Of a stretch of 35,306 nucleotides of DNA, positions 1-7,619 are shown one piece after another. The notes beneath the pieces were generated by a model, which saw only the letters and a program-made list of their open reading frames with translations, ran no database searches and had not been told where the DNA came from. Source of the DNA: an uncultured Clostridiaceae bacterium (GTDB lineage Bacteria; Bacillota; Clostridia; TANB77; CAG-508); the NCBI GenBank assembly GCA_949902805.1, contig CATLDI010000010.1, positions 1 to 35,306 of the forward strand, read 5' to 3'. Position 1 is the stretch's first letter, and every line of letters starts with the position of its first letter. Both the position numbers and the translations under genes were made by a program.

Positions 1-119
1 ATAGAAATAGAAACTTGAAAAGCAAATCATTTGATAATACTAAAACAAAATCTGAAAATGAACAAAGACAATTAGAAGAAAGAAATAGAACAAATACCAA
101 GTTTTTAGATGAAAGATAA
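1..119 (+). CDS. C-terminal end of an unidentified hydrophilic protein (partial)
   Basis: An open frame entering from the left edge (first full codon at base 3) runs to a TAA at 117-119. The 38 visible residues are strongly hydrophilic, rich in Asn, Lys, Glu, Gln and Arg, and end in FLDER. No domain can be recognised in so short a tail. A strong terminator follows 14 bases after the stop, which supports a real gene end. It could be the tail of a mobilisation or other element protein, since the region to the right looks like an integrative element, but that is a guess from context. Confidence 0.5.
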   Translation, partial: RNRNLKSKSFDNTKTKSENEQRQLEERNRTNTKFLDER

Positions 120-133
120 ATTACAATCTATAG

Positions 134-170
134 GGTAGATAATAAGTTGAAATTATCTACCTTTTATTAT
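134..170 (+). terminator. Rho-independent terminator
   Basis: A perfect 10-bp stem pairs GGTAGATAAT (134-143) with ATTATCTACC (152-161) around an 8-base loop, followed by the T-rich tail TTTTATTAT. It would end the transcript of the partial gene at the left edge. Confidence 0.85.
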
Positions 171-216
171 ATAATGCTAACAAAAGCTAGTAATTTGTAG
201 AAAGGAGTAATGTGTT

Positions 217-321
217 ATGGAAAAAATAAAAAAATTCTTTAAAGAACATAAAAAAGCAATTGGCTCTATAATAATTTTAATTGGTGTAGTAGTTGCTTGC
301 GCAATAAACTTATTATGGTAA
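217..321 (+). CDS. 34-residue single-span membrane protein
   Basis: ATG at 217 follows a good Shine-Dalgarno (GAAAGGAG at about 200) and a TAA lies at 319-321. The 34-residue product has a basic N-terminus (MEKIKKFFKEHKK) followed by one hydrophobic span at about residues 15-33. This is the usual layout of a small membrane peptide with its N-terminus inside the cell. It is the first gene after the terminator at 134-170. The function is unknown; small toxin-like or accessory membrane peptides have this shape, but nothing specific identifies one here. Confidence 0.6.
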   Translation: MEKIKKFFKEHKKAIGSIIILIGVVVACAINLLW

Positions 322-343
322 ATTACAATTTAGGAGTATGAAT

Positions 344-742
344 ATGATTAAGTCAAATATAAAAAAAGAGTTTAATTGTGGTATAGAAAAGTTGTGGAAT
401 ATCATAACTGATAATACTAAATATACATGGAGAAGTGATTTATCCAAAATAGAAATAATTGATGACGAACACTTTATAGAATATGCTAAAAATAATTATC
501 CTACTTATTTTACTATCACTTCAAAAATCCATTTAAAAGAATATAAATTTGATATTGAAAACACTAACATCAAAGGAAAATGGATAGGTATATTTGAAAA
601 ATTAGATAATGGTAATGTATTATTAGATTTCACAGAAGAAATAGAAACTAATAATTTTATAATGAAATTATTGGCAAAATCTTATTTAAAAAGTCAGCAA
701 AAAAGATATATGAACGATTTAGAAAAAGAATTAAATCAGTAA
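344..742 (+). CDS. SRPBCC (START-like)-type small protein
   Basis: A protein of 132 residues. ATG 344 is preferred over ATG 338 because the Shine-Dalgarno AGGAG (332-336) is only one base from 338 but seven from 344. The N-terminal pattern (IKKEFNCGIEKLWNIITD) and the alternating beta-strand stretches ending in a long C-terminal helix resemble the polyketide cyclase/SRPBCC fold, where residues about 1-20 form the first strand and helix and the last 25 residues form the long helix. Such proteins bind hydrophobic ligands in a cavity, but no ligand can be named. It lacks a signal peptide, so it is probably cytosolic. The fold assignment rests on pattern only. Confidence 0.6.
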   Translation: MIKSNIKKEFNCGIEKLWNIITDNTKYTWRSDLSKIEIIDDEHFIEYAKNNYPTYFTITSKIHLKEYKFDIENTNIKGKWIGIFEKLDNGNVLLDFTEEIETNNFIMKLLAKSYLKSQQKRYMNDLEKELNQ

Positions 743-774
743 TACAAATTACATGTCGTAGGGGGATTTGTTTT

Positions 775-1146
775 ATGGAAAGAAAGAGAATTATTATAAT
801 CGTTATAATATGTTTTGTAATTTTATTAAGTGCTACAATTTTTTCAATAGCAAAATTCAATGTTTGGAATCCATTTTCATCTTGCTTTGGAATGTTAGAA
901 ATTTTATTTACAGATAAAGAATATACAATAGTACAAAATAATCCTAATAGAGTGGTATTTAGTAAAACAGCTGATACATCAAATAAAAGTGGAGGACAAT
1001 ATTTAGATGAATATATGAAAAGTAGAGGTTTCCACTTTGTACCTGAAGAACAAATGGGTGGAATGTTGGTATATAGTAATGGTAGTGAAAAAGAATACAT
1101 TTTATTTTCTACAAACAAATATTATTCAAAAGGGGTATGGCAATAA
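775..1146 (+). CDS. Small membrane-anchored hypothetical protein
   Basis: A protein of 123 residues with a Shine-Dalgarno (GGGGGA) 8 to 9 bases before the ATG. The basic start MERKR is followed by a hydrophobic span at about residues 5-27 and then an approximately 95-residue domain predicted to lie outside the membrane. That domain contains the segment GFHFVPEEQMGGM near its C-terminal third. No family can be named with confidence. The gene sits in a run of small membrane or envelope genes that share a short AT-rich motif after their stop codons. Confidence 0.6.
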   Translation: MERKRIIIIVIICFVILLSATIFSIAKFNVWNPFSSCFGMLEILFTDKEYTIVQNNPNRVVFSKTADTSNKSGGQYLDEYMKSRGFHFVPEEQMGGMLVYSNGSEKEYILFSTNKYYSKGVWQ

Positions 1147-1175
1147 TAAATTACAAATTAGCAAGGAGGTAAGAT

Positions 1176-1553
1176 ATGAAAAAAATGCAAACAATTATTA
1201 GTATAAGAAAAATTATCATATCTTTAATAGCACTTATAATACTCATTTGGGCTTTTTTTCAAAATGCTATTTGGGCGAAAATAATTATTATTCCATTTTT
1301 AGTTTGTTCTTTGGCTATGTTGTGTGAAAATTTGTTTTTGCTACTAAATAAGAAAAAATTATCTAATATTTTTAAATATATTTTTCGTATAAGTTTCTTT
1401 GTTTATGTATTTGGATTTTTAGCATATATGGTTTATTATGCTTTTGCATATAAAAGTTATTCATTTCTAATTGGTGTAGTAATATTTTTGCCATTTGTTA
1501 TTTATTTTTTTAGAAGATCATTTTTTAATAAAGATAATAAGCCACAAGATTGA
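1176..1553 (+). CDS. Four-span integral membrane protein, unknown
   Basis: A protein of 125 residues with an excellent Shine-Dalgarno (AAGGAGGT, 1163-1170). About four hydrophobic spans can be seen at residues 9-27, 33-54, 68-88 and 93-111, with a charged C-terminal tail. It has no conserved polar motif that would suggest a transporter or enzyme. It is the last gene before a terminator at 1625-1660 and probably shares a transcript with the preceding small genes. Confidence 0.6.
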   Translation: MKKMQTIISIRKIIISLIALIILIWAFFQNAIWAKIIIIPFLVCSLAMLCENLFLLLNKKKLSNIFKYIFRISFFVYVFGFLAYMVYYAFAYKSYSFLIGVVIFLPFVIYFFRRSFFNKDNKPQD

Positions 1554-1624
1554 TTAATGCAAAACAGGTAAACCAAAAATTTATTGAAATGTATAGTAAT
1601 TAAAGTTGATATTATTTTGATACT

Positions 1625-1660
1625 AGAGGAATCCTCAAAGGAAACCTCTTTATTTTTTAT
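1625..1660 (+). terminator. Rho-independent terminator
   Basis: AGAGG (1625-1629) pairs with CCTCT (1645-1649), with an inner CC/GG pair across a small internal loop, followed by TTATTTTTTAT. It separates the small membrane genes from the sigma factor operon. Confidence 0.7.
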
Positions 1661-1702
1661 ATAAAGTATGTTATAAATAAAACATAAGGAAGGACTACTA
1701 AT

Positions 1703-2575
1703 ATGGAAAAAGTAAATGAAAATGAGTTAAGAGAGCTAGTTTTAGAAATAAAACACAATAACAAAATAGCATTAGAAAAACTATATAATAGGTGTAATAA
1801 ATTGGTATATGGAGTTGCATTTAGCATATTAAAAAATAAAGAAGATTCAGAAGATGTAGTCCAAATAGTATTTTCAAAATTATATGTTTTAGAAAAAGAT
1901 AAACTACCAACAGACAAAATAGGAACTTGGCTATATACAGTAACTAAAAATGAAGCATTGTTACTTTTAAGAAAGAATAATAATGATGTCAATTTAGACA
2001 CAATTTATGATTTAGAAGATGAAAACAATGAAATAGATATACTTATAAATAAAGACTCTTATAATAGATTAATAAATGGTTTAAATACAAAAGAACAAGA
2101 AATTGTTTCTTTAAAAATACTATCTAATTTTACCTTTAAAGAAATTGGAGAGCTATTAGGAGAATCAGCAAATACAATAAAATGGAGATATTATAAGTCC
2201 ATCTATTCATTAAGAATAATGTTAAGCAATTTAGGTATGTTTATAATAACATTTGTACTTGGAATAGCAACATTAAAAAATCAGAAAAAAGAAGTACCAA
2301 TTATTAAAGAAGATCAAGATTTTAATAATAATCTAATTGAAGAAGATATAGCAAATAAAGAAAATGATAGAGTTAATGAAAATGAGGTAATACAAGATAA
2401 CGAAAATACAGATTCTTTTGAAAATGTTATAATAGAAGATACAAATATAAATACAACAAATTATTTAAGTATTGGGATGTTTAGTATTTCTGCTATATTT
2501 TTAGCTATCACAATAACTTTTTCAATTTTTTTAGCAAAATACCAACTAAATGCAAAGAAAAGATCATCTAAATAA
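1703..2575 (+). CDS. Membrane-tethered ECF-type sigma factor
   Basis: A protein of 290 residues. Residues about 25-90 match sigma-70 region 2 (EDSEDVVQIVFSKLY, then GTWLYTVTKNEALLLLRK). Residues about 125-172 match region 4, a helix-turn-helix containing FTFKEIGELLGESANTIKWR. Unlike a standard ECF sigma factor of about 170-190 residues, it continues for about 120 residues: a membrane span at about 177-192, an acidic Asn/Glu-rich stretch of about 60 residues, a second span at about 256-279 and a basic tail. The acidic loop would face outside while both sigma domains stay inside. The Shine-Dalgarno AAGGAAGG precedes ATG 1703. A membrane-anchored gene follows directly, so the two may form a signalling pair. 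The sigma assignment is firm; the signal is unknown. Confidence 0.85.
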   Translation: MEKVNENELRELVLEIKHNNKIALEKLYNRCNKLVYGVAFSILKNKEDSEDVVQIVFSKLYVLEKDKLPTDKIGTWLYTVTKNEALLLLRKNNNDVNLDTIYDLEDENNEIDILINKDSYNRLINGLNTKEQEIVSLKILSNFTFKEIGELLGESANTIKWRYYKSIYSLRIMLSNLGMFIITFVLGIATLKNQKKEVPIIKEDQDFNNNLIEEDIANKENDRVNENEVIQDNENTDSFENVIIEDTNINTTNYLSIGMFSISAIFLAITITFSIFLAKYQLNAKKRSSK

Positions 2576-2597
2576 TAGAAAGGTAAAAGGTGAGATT

Positions 2598-3794
2598 ATG
2601 AAAAAGAAAAGTATTTTAGCTATAGCGATAATTGTATTATTGATAATATTGTTATTTCCTTTTAAAATAAACCGATTAAAAGATGGAGGAACTGTAGAAT
2701 ACAAAGCATTATTATATAAGTTAACTGATTATCATAAATTTAGAACAGATACGGAATATGTAGAAGGCAGTAAAATTGAAATATTAGGAAAAGAAATATT
2801 TAATAATACAATTATGCACCATATCGAAAAAGATCCAGAAACAGATAAAAGAGTAAAATTAGAAGATTTAAAAATAACAGCTAAAAATATAGATACAACA
2901 AAATTAGTTAAATTTGATGGTGTTTTATATGGCAAATCTAACGCTCTCATTGACTATGTAGGAGATTTAAACAAATCAATAGGAAAAATTAATTTCTTAA
3001 TAGGCGAAGAATATATGCCTAAGCTAGATGGAGAAACTAATTGTAAAGAATTATTTAATGCTAGTGTACTAGAGGCTAATGGAAAAAGTATGATATTAAA
3101 TGTTAATAATGAAGCTGTTCTATTTGAGTCAATAGATAAGGAAAATATAAAGAAAAAGAATGGAGAAAGGTTAGATAATGCACAAAATACAGAATATAGC
3201 AGTTTTGTAGGAACAGTATTAGAGGAAACAACAAAATATATGATAGTAGAGCCAAACGAAGATGAAGAAGAAAGAAAATCATCAGACAAAATAAAAATAA
3301 ATTATGGAACAGATCATATAGATTATTTGTATGGAGTAGGCAGAAAAGTTGTTATTTTTTATAATGGATTTATAATGGAAAGCTATCCAGCACAAATAGA
3401 AACAGATAATATATCAATAGATGGCTATGAAGATTTCAAAATAGAAGTAAAACCTTCTAATAAAATTGAAACTAAGAAAATATTAAATAACAAAGATTTA
3501 AGTGCAGATAATCAAGATTATAATTTATATTTTTATGGATTAGATGAGGTTAATGTAATTGTAGATAATAAAACAATGTCATTAGAAGATGCACTAAAGA
3601 GTGGAAAAATGACAATACAAGGAATAATACAAAAAGCAAATAAAGATTTTCCAAATGCTACTTCTTATGATGATGGTGGAAGTGTAGAATATCATTATGA
3701 AGATTATTCAATAATAAAAGTACATAAATTAGATGGAAATAGAGATGTGTATATAGGTGTTCCAAGTATGAAACTTAATGATTTGAAATTATAA
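2598..3794 (+). CDS. Membrane-anchored extracytoplasmic protein after the sigma factor
   Basis: A protein of 398 residues. ATG 2598 is chosen because GGTGAG lies just before it, although the frame is open further upstream and overlaps the end of the sigma gene. The N-terminus MKKKSILAIA begins a membrane span at about residues 5-23, and the remaining approximately 370 residues are hydrophilic and presumably outside the cell. No enzyme motif or known domain was recognised. Position immediately downstream of a tethered ECF sigma factor, a spot often held by an anti-sigma or sensor, suggests a regulatory or envelope role. This is inference from context. Confidence 0.65.
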   Translation: MKKKSILAIAIIVLLIILLFPFKINRLKDGGTVEYKALLYKLTDYHKFRTDTEYVEGSKIEILGKEIFNNTIMHHIEKDPETDKRVKLEDLKITAKNIDTTKLVKFDGVLYGKSNALIDYVGDLNKSIGKINFLIGEEYMPKLDGETNCKELFNASVLEANGKSMILNVNNEAVLFESIDKENIKKKNGERLDNAQNTEYSSFVGTVLEETTKYMIVEPNEDEEERKSSDKIKINYGTDHIDYLYGVGRKVVIFYNGFIMESYPAQIETDNISIDGYEDFKIEVKPSNKIETKKILNNKDLSADNQDYNLYFYGLDEVNVIVDNKTMSLEDALKSGKMTIQGIIQKANKDFPNATSYDDGGSVEYHYEDYSIIKVHKLDGNRDVYIGVPSMKLNDLKL

Positions 3795-3910
3795 AAATTA
3801 AATAACATTTAAGAGACAATTTACATCTGCAAGCAGATAATTATATAAAGCCAACAAAAAGCAAAGAAACATGTGTCTAAATAATAAGAAGGGTTAAAAA
3901 GGTGAGTTGA

Positions 3911-5080
3911 ATGAAGAAAAAATTAGGAATAATAATTTTAACAATATTTATTATAATAGCTGCAGTTATAGGGGTGTTAATGTTTACAGGTATAGGTGGA
4001 GAAATAAAATCATTTATATATTATAAAATTCATACACCACAGGAAACAGTTTCATTAGATAAACAAGAACATATTAAAGTGACTTATACATATAGATGGC
4101 AAGAAGAAAATTTTAGTATAGATGTAACAGATACAGAACTTATAAAATTGATAGAAGATAATATTTCAAATAAAAAATTAGATAACTATTCTTCTCAAAT
4201 TGGATTAGCAATTATGGGAGAATATAATGTAGAGTTAGGAAATGATATAAGTTTTACATTTGACTCTTATGATGATGATGGTTTTGTTATGATGAATGAT
4301 AAAGATAAACAATTCTTAACAAAAATAAATCCTGAAATATTAAAAAGGATTATAGAAATAGTAGATGTTAAATTGACAGAAAATATACAAATATTTAGAA
4401 CAGATAAAATTACAGCTACTAAAAGAATAATGCAAGAAAATAAAGCATCTGTACTAAATGAATATAAAATAGATATTGAAGAGAAAACAGCAATAAATTA
4501 TATACTGAAACAATGTAAAAATGTTTATACAGAAGATATTAATTATGAATTAAGTATGGTAACCCCAGATTATGAAATAGACTTTAATAATAATGTAAAG
4601 CTACTAATTTATAAGGAAAATCAAAAAGGGTTTATGCTTAAAGATGGAATTTTATTAAGAGCATATGGATTAAATTCATTTGACACAATTTTAGAAAATA
4701 CTTTTGATAATATAGAAACAAAAAAGCAAATGTTTATAGGAGATAAAATAACAATAAAATCTCCAAACAAATCAATAGAAATAACAGATAAAGATACAAT
4801 TGAAAAAATAGTAACACCATTAATATATTCAAGAATATACAGACCTGATTGGATTGAGAATTATAATATAACTGAAGAATATAATACAGGAATAAAAATA
4901 AATATAAACGATAATGAATTTTTAATACCTGGAATTAAAACAATAGGAAATAGATATGTTATAACAAAAGATAATAAAATTAGTTTATGTTTTCCATTGC
5001 AGAATATTGAAAAGTATGTATATGAACTATTAGGAATCAAAGAGGAAAAGTATACAGGAGCAATGAACATTGGGATTTGA
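3911..5080 (+). CDS. Membrane-anchored extracytoplasmic protein, unknown
   Basis: A protein of 389 residues starting after AAGGGTTAAAAAGGTGAG. An N-terminal hydrophobic span at about residues 5-28 is followed by a long hydrophilic region predicted to be outside. It shares general composition and layout with the 398-residue protein upstream, and both probably belong to the sigma factor operon (116-base gap without a clear terminator). No catalytic motif was recognised. It could be a structural envelope protein or a sensor for the tethered sigma factor. Confidence 0.65.
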   Translation: MKKKLGIIILTIFIIIAAVIGVLMFTGIGGEIKSFIYYKIHTPQETVSLDKQEHIKVTYTYRWQEENFSIDVTDTELIKLIEDNISNKKLDNYSSQIGLAIMGEYNVELGNDISFTFDSYDDDGFVMMNDKDKQFLTKINPEILKRIIEIVDVKLTENIQIFRTDKITATKRIMQENKASVLNEYKIDIEEKTAINYILKQCKNVYTEDINYELSMVTPDYEIDFNNNVKLLIYKENQKGFMLKDGILLRAYGLNSFDTILENTFDNIETKKQMFIGDKITIKSPNKSIEITDKDTIEKIVTPLIYSRIYRPDWIENYNITEEYNTGIKININDNEFLIPGIKTIGNRYVITKDNKISLCFPLQNIEKYVYELLGIKEEKYTGAMNIGI

Positions 5081-5189
5081 TTTTTAAATCAAGAAGATAT
5101 ATATATAATTTTTAGTATTATAGATAATCTAACTTTTTCTAAAGAAAATTGATAATTAGAAAAAATTCGTAGGTTATATAAATCAAAAT

Positions 5190-5213
5190 GCTAATTGTAA
5201 TCAAGCAATTAGC
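5190..5213. promoter_or_regulatory. Perfect 8-bp hairpin in gene-free stretch
   Basis: GCTAATTG (5190-5197) and CAATTAGC (5206-5213) form a perfect stem with an 8-base loop. On the minus strand it is followed by ATTTTGATTT, so it may be a weak terminator for the Spo0A-like gene. The rest of 5081-5260 is AT-rich with no coding frame seen. Confidence 0.4.
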
Positions 5214-5260
5214 AAAAATAAAATGGTTTATTAGAGCAGCAATGCCTAATAATATATAAG

Positions 5261-5298
5261 TGTATAAGAAGTAAGTTACAATTTTAAATTCTTATACA
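5261..5298. repeat. 10-bp perfect inverted repeat
   Basis: TGTATAAGAA (5261-5270) and TTCTTATACA (5289-5298) are perfect inverted copies separated by 18 bases. It may be an RNA hairpin or a regulator binding dyad; no T-tract follows, so it is not a typical terminator. Confidence 0.5.
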
Positions 5299-5306
5299 AA
5301 TAATAG

Positions 5307-5345
5307 ATAGGAGCGACTTTTTGATAAAGGTAGTTCCTATTTTTA
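5307..5345 (+). terminator. Probable terminator between convergent genes
   Basis: ATAGGA (5307-5312) pairs with TCCTAT (5335-5340), with an inner ACTTT/AAAGGT pairing, followed by TTTTTAG. It lies just before the end of the minus-strand Spo0A-like gene and probably ends the plus-strand sigma factor operon. Confidence 0.65.
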
Positions 5346-6080
5346 GTAACTTAAACAGCAATATCTTTGTTTTTCTAAATAACGAATACACAAATCAATG
5401 AAATACTTTACACTAATTTTTCTTCCATCGTAATCTTCCCCAAAAATATCATGAATCACATTGATATCTATGTAATCTAATGTGGTATTTAAGGCTTTGT
5501 CCATTGCAGATCTTACGATTTTTTCATTTGAAATTTTATTTTTTTCAGCAATTTTTTTTACAAGAACATTCATATCTTGTAATATTTCATCATTATAATA
5601 TGCCAACAAAATTGCATCTTTTAAATAAATAGTTCCTTTAAAATAAGATGTAAATCCTAGTTTCCAAAGAGTAGAATCAAGTTTTTTTTCAATTTCTAAA
5701 GTATCTTTTATTGAGTCTGCAATAATTTCAATAATATCTAAAGTTGAGAATTCATGATGTATATGATTGAAAAAGATGTGTGTGTTTTCCTGATTTTTAG
5801 TATTAGTTATTTTTTTTGAATCGATTACCAAAATAATGATATTCTTTTTACCTATTCGATTCACTGTATTTCTTATAACATTATTATAGAATGAAACAGG
5901 AGAAGTACAGTCTAATACTATTAAATTTTCATTTAGCTTTATTTTATCAATAAAAGCATTTAGTTTGTTGATTGGTACATTTTCTAGTTCAATTTTTGAT
6001 TCTTTATATTGTGAAACGATATTAGATAAGCTGTTAAATAGAATATCATCATCGTTGGCAATTACTATGCGAATACTCAT
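5343..6080 (-). CDS. Spo0A-like response regulator with degenerate receiver
   Basis: A protein of 245 residues. The start at 6080 is chosen because AAAGGAGG lies 7 to 8 bases upstream, giving MSIRIVIANDDD. Residues 1-120 look like a receiver domain: an acidic cluster at D10-D12 and D57 in LIVLDCTSP at the usual phosphoacceptor position. The later conserved Thr/Ser and Lys are replaced (IILVID; FFNHIHHEF), so phosphorylation is uncertain. Residues about 140-245 match the Spo0A C-terminal DNA-binding domain along its length, including LGF..YFKGTIYLKDAI, an IAEK..IS..KIVRSAMDKA recognition region and a C-terminal FI..CIRYLE. It is transcribed against its neighbours and has a 0A box about 90 bases upstream. 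It is more likely an element-borne relative than the host's own Spo0A. Confidence 0.8.
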   Translation of the reverse strand: MSIRIVIANDDDILFNSLSNIVSQYKESKIELENVPINKLNAFIDKIKLNENLIVLDCTSPVSFYNNVIRNTVNRIGKKNIIILVIDSKKITNTKNQENTHIFFNHIHHEFSTLDIIEIIADSIKDTLEIEKKLDSTLWKLGFTSYFKGTIYLKDAILLAYYNDEILQDMNVLVKKIAEKNKISNEKIVRSAMDKALNTTLDYIDINVIHDIFGEDYDGRKISVKYFIDLCIRYLEKQRYCCLSY

Positions 6081-6169
6081 AATAATTCCTCCTTTAATGA
6101 AATTCAATATTTATGCTACCATAAAATGGAAATCAAAACAATATTTTTTGACCAAAATGGAAATGAAAA

Positions 6170-6180
6170 TTTCGACAAAA
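6170..6180 (-). promoter_or_regulatory. Consensus Spo0A (0A) box
   Basis: Read on the minus strand this is TTTTGTCGAAA, which matches the known Spo0A-binding core TGTCGAA with its usual flanks. It lies in the divergent intergenic region, 90 bases upstream of the start of the Spo0A-like gene, so autoregulation or control by the host Spo0A is plausible. Confidence 0.65.
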
Positions 6181-6220
6181 TTTGCTGATTTTTGCTGATT
6201 CTTTCCGATTTTTGCTGATT
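6181..6220 (+). repeat. Four tandem 10-bp repeats beside the 0A box
   Basis: TTTGCTGATT occurs at 6181-6190, 6191-6200 and 6211-6220, with a diverged unit CTTTCCGATT at 6201-6210. The period of exactly 10 bases places each unit on the same face of the helix, as expected for cooperative protein binding. The block directly adjoins the 0A box. Confidence 0.85.
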
Positions 6221-6263
6221 TTATGACAACCAAACAAAACCATTGTATCATTTTCCATAGGAC

Positions 6264-6373
6264 AAGAGTCTGTAAAATTAAGGAAAGTATATTAATTCAC
6301 ATAGGAAAAGAAAATTATAGAATTGCCAAAGAATAGTGATGAAATATATAGCTTTATTTTATAGACTCTTTTT
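6264..6373 (+). repeat. Long-spaced inverted repeat in intergenic region
   Basis: AAGAGTCTGTAAAAT (6264-6278) is inverted at 6356-6371 with one G:U-compatible difference, and is followed by TTTTTG. It could form a large hairpin with a terminator-like end. The rest of 6081-6491 holds a divergent promoter region and no gene that I can support. Confidence 0.45.
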
Positions 6374-6491
6374 GTATTGGAGGAAAGGTATGGATTAGAT
6401 AAACTAAATAGTAATAGAAAGTAACAATAAATTAATAGCTTTCTTTGATTTGTAGACATTTGTCCAATTTGAAAAGATTGGAGAATGTAAA

Positions 6492-6920
6492 ATGGAAAGG
6501 AAAGACTATTTTGTAGAAGAATTATCAAAGGAGGAAAAGATATACTTAAAAAGAATTGTAAAAACAGCAAGAAACAAATATTTTGAAAAGAATTATAATC
6601 ACATTAATAATACTAAAATAATAGCAAATGATTCAATTTTTGTAGAGGAGGAGTCTGTTTTAGAAAAAGTTTTAAATAACTGTATAGAAGAAATGGAATC
6701 AGCAGTTGAATTTGAGAAAACTTTCTTAAATCCAACTCTATATCATGTTGTAAAAGCATTATCTTTAAAAGAGAAAGAAGTGCTTTTTTATTTATATAAA
6801 AAGAAGAAGTCTATTAGTGAGATATCAAGAATTATGAAACTAGATAGAAAAACTGTAAGAAGTTTTCGAGATACAGCACAGAAAAAAATTACAGAAAAAT
6901 TACTAAATGGAGGAAAATAA
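6492..6920 (+). CDS. Sigma-70-like regulator of integrative elements (Tn916 Orf7 type)
   Basis: A protein of 142 residues. The C-terminal third contains a sigma region 4-like helix-turn-helix (LSLKEKEVLFYLYKKKKSISEISRIMKLDRKTVRSFRDTAQKKI read in parts, residues about 88-136). The N-terminal part is charged and helical and lacks a full region 2. Small sigma-like proteins followed by a small helix-turn-helix gene are typical of the regulatory end of Tn916-like and other clostridial elements, and the next gene here fits that pair. The start follows GGAG at about 6479. Likely role: transcription of element genes. Confidence 0.7.
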   Translation: MERKDYFVEELSKEEKIYLKRIVKTARNKYFEKNYNHINNTKIIANDSIFVEEESVLEKVLNNCIEEMESAVEFEKTFLNPTLYHVVKALSLKEKEVLFYLYKKKKSISEISRIMKLDRKTVRSFRDTAQKKITEKLLNGGK

Positions 6921-6922
6921 TT

Positions 6923-7099
6923 ATGTTTAATAATTTCAATTTAACGGATCAAGAAATTTTAACAATAATTGATAACTATAAAAATTTAATAAATAGATAT
7001 GCTACAGTAGATGGAAAATTGGATGAGGATTTAGGACAAGAAATCAAATTATTAATATTCAAAGTTTTAAGTAAAAATAGGAAAATTGAAAAAAATTAA
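6923..7099 (+). CDS. Small helix-turn-helix protein (Tn916 Orf8-like)
   Basis: A protein of 58 residues starting two bases after the preceding stop, with AATGGAGGAAA as its Shine-Dalgarno, so the two genes are translationally linked. The sequence (LTDQEILTIIDNYKNLINRYA, in parts, then GKLDEDLGQEIKLLIFKVL) resembles the small conjugative-transposon helix-turn-helix family that accompanies the sigma-like protein in Tn916-type elements. It is predicted to be cytosolic. The family assignment comes from pattern and neighbour. Confidence 0.65.
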   Translation: MFNNFNLTDQEILTIIDNYKNLINRYATVDGKLDEDLGQEIKLLIFKVLSKNRKIEKN

Positions 7100-7180
7100 A
7101 AAATTTTTCAAAAAATTCCCCAGTTGAACTTTTTTTTCGTGTTCTTAATAAGTAGAAAAATAAAAAAGGAGGAAATCTAT

Positions 7181-7393
7181 ATGGACACGAAAAATGAAAA
7201 TAAAGATGCATCTGAGTTAAATCTTATAACTGCTTATGCACAAATGGTATTCTTTACTTTGCAAAATAGTGGAACAGAAATTACACCAAAATCAATAAAG
7301 TCGGAAATAAAAATGTTCTATGATAAATTTGGAAACAAAGAAGTAAAGAGACTAGCAAATATTATCATGAAAGAAAAGAGGGAGAAAAAGTAA
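7181..7393 (+). CDS. Small hydrophilic element protein
   Basis: A protein of 70 residues. ATG 7181 is chosen because AAAAAGGAGGAAA lies just upstream; an earlier in-frame ATG at 7124 has no ribosome site. The product has a central helical region (SELNLITAYAQMVFFTLQN) and a basic C-terminal end (MKEKREKK). No family recognised. It lies in a tight run of small genes before the recombinase, as accessory genes of integrative elements often do. Confidence 0.55.
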   Translation: MDTKNENKDASELNLITAYAQMVFFTLQNSGTEITPKSIKSEIKMFYDKFGNKEVKRLANIIMKEKREKK

Positions 7394-7394
7394 A

Positions 7395-7553
7395 ATGTTA
7401 AAGTATATTATTTTTTCTGTAATCTCTTTTCTGCTTGGTATTTTTGCAAGAGAGATTATAGAACTATTAGAAAAGAAGAAAAAATACAAGAAAGTTAAAC
7501 CATTAAATAAACAAGATTTTAAACAAGCAATGAAAAATTTAGAAATTAAGTAG
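7395..7553 (+). CDS. 52-residue single-span membrane protein
   Basis: ATG 7395 lies one base after the preceding stop, and GGGAGAAAAAG just before it can serve as ribosome site. A hydrophobic N-terminal span (about residues 4-22) is followed by a strongly basic stretch (EKKKKYKKVK) and a short hydrophilic end. This gives an N-out, C-in or similar small membrane peptide. The function is unknown. Confidence 0.55.
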   Translation: MLKYIIFSVISFLLGIFAREIIELLEKKKKYKKVKPLNKQDFKQAMKNLEIK

Positions 7554-7619
7554 AGTTTTTTAGCTCTATTAGTTTCTTCATGTAAAAAAAGTGTTAGCAA
7601 AAAGTTGCACAGAGGGAAT

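Noticed and set aside
657..1118. 153-residue minus-strand open frame
   Set aside because: It overlaps two plus-strand genes with good ribosome sites and has none of its own.
6390..6398. Two-codon reading frame (ATG GAT TAG) after a perfect ribosome site
   Set aside because: A good GGAGGAAAGG site precedes it, but a two-residue product cannot be supported; it may be a degraded gene start or a leader, and no attenuator was found.
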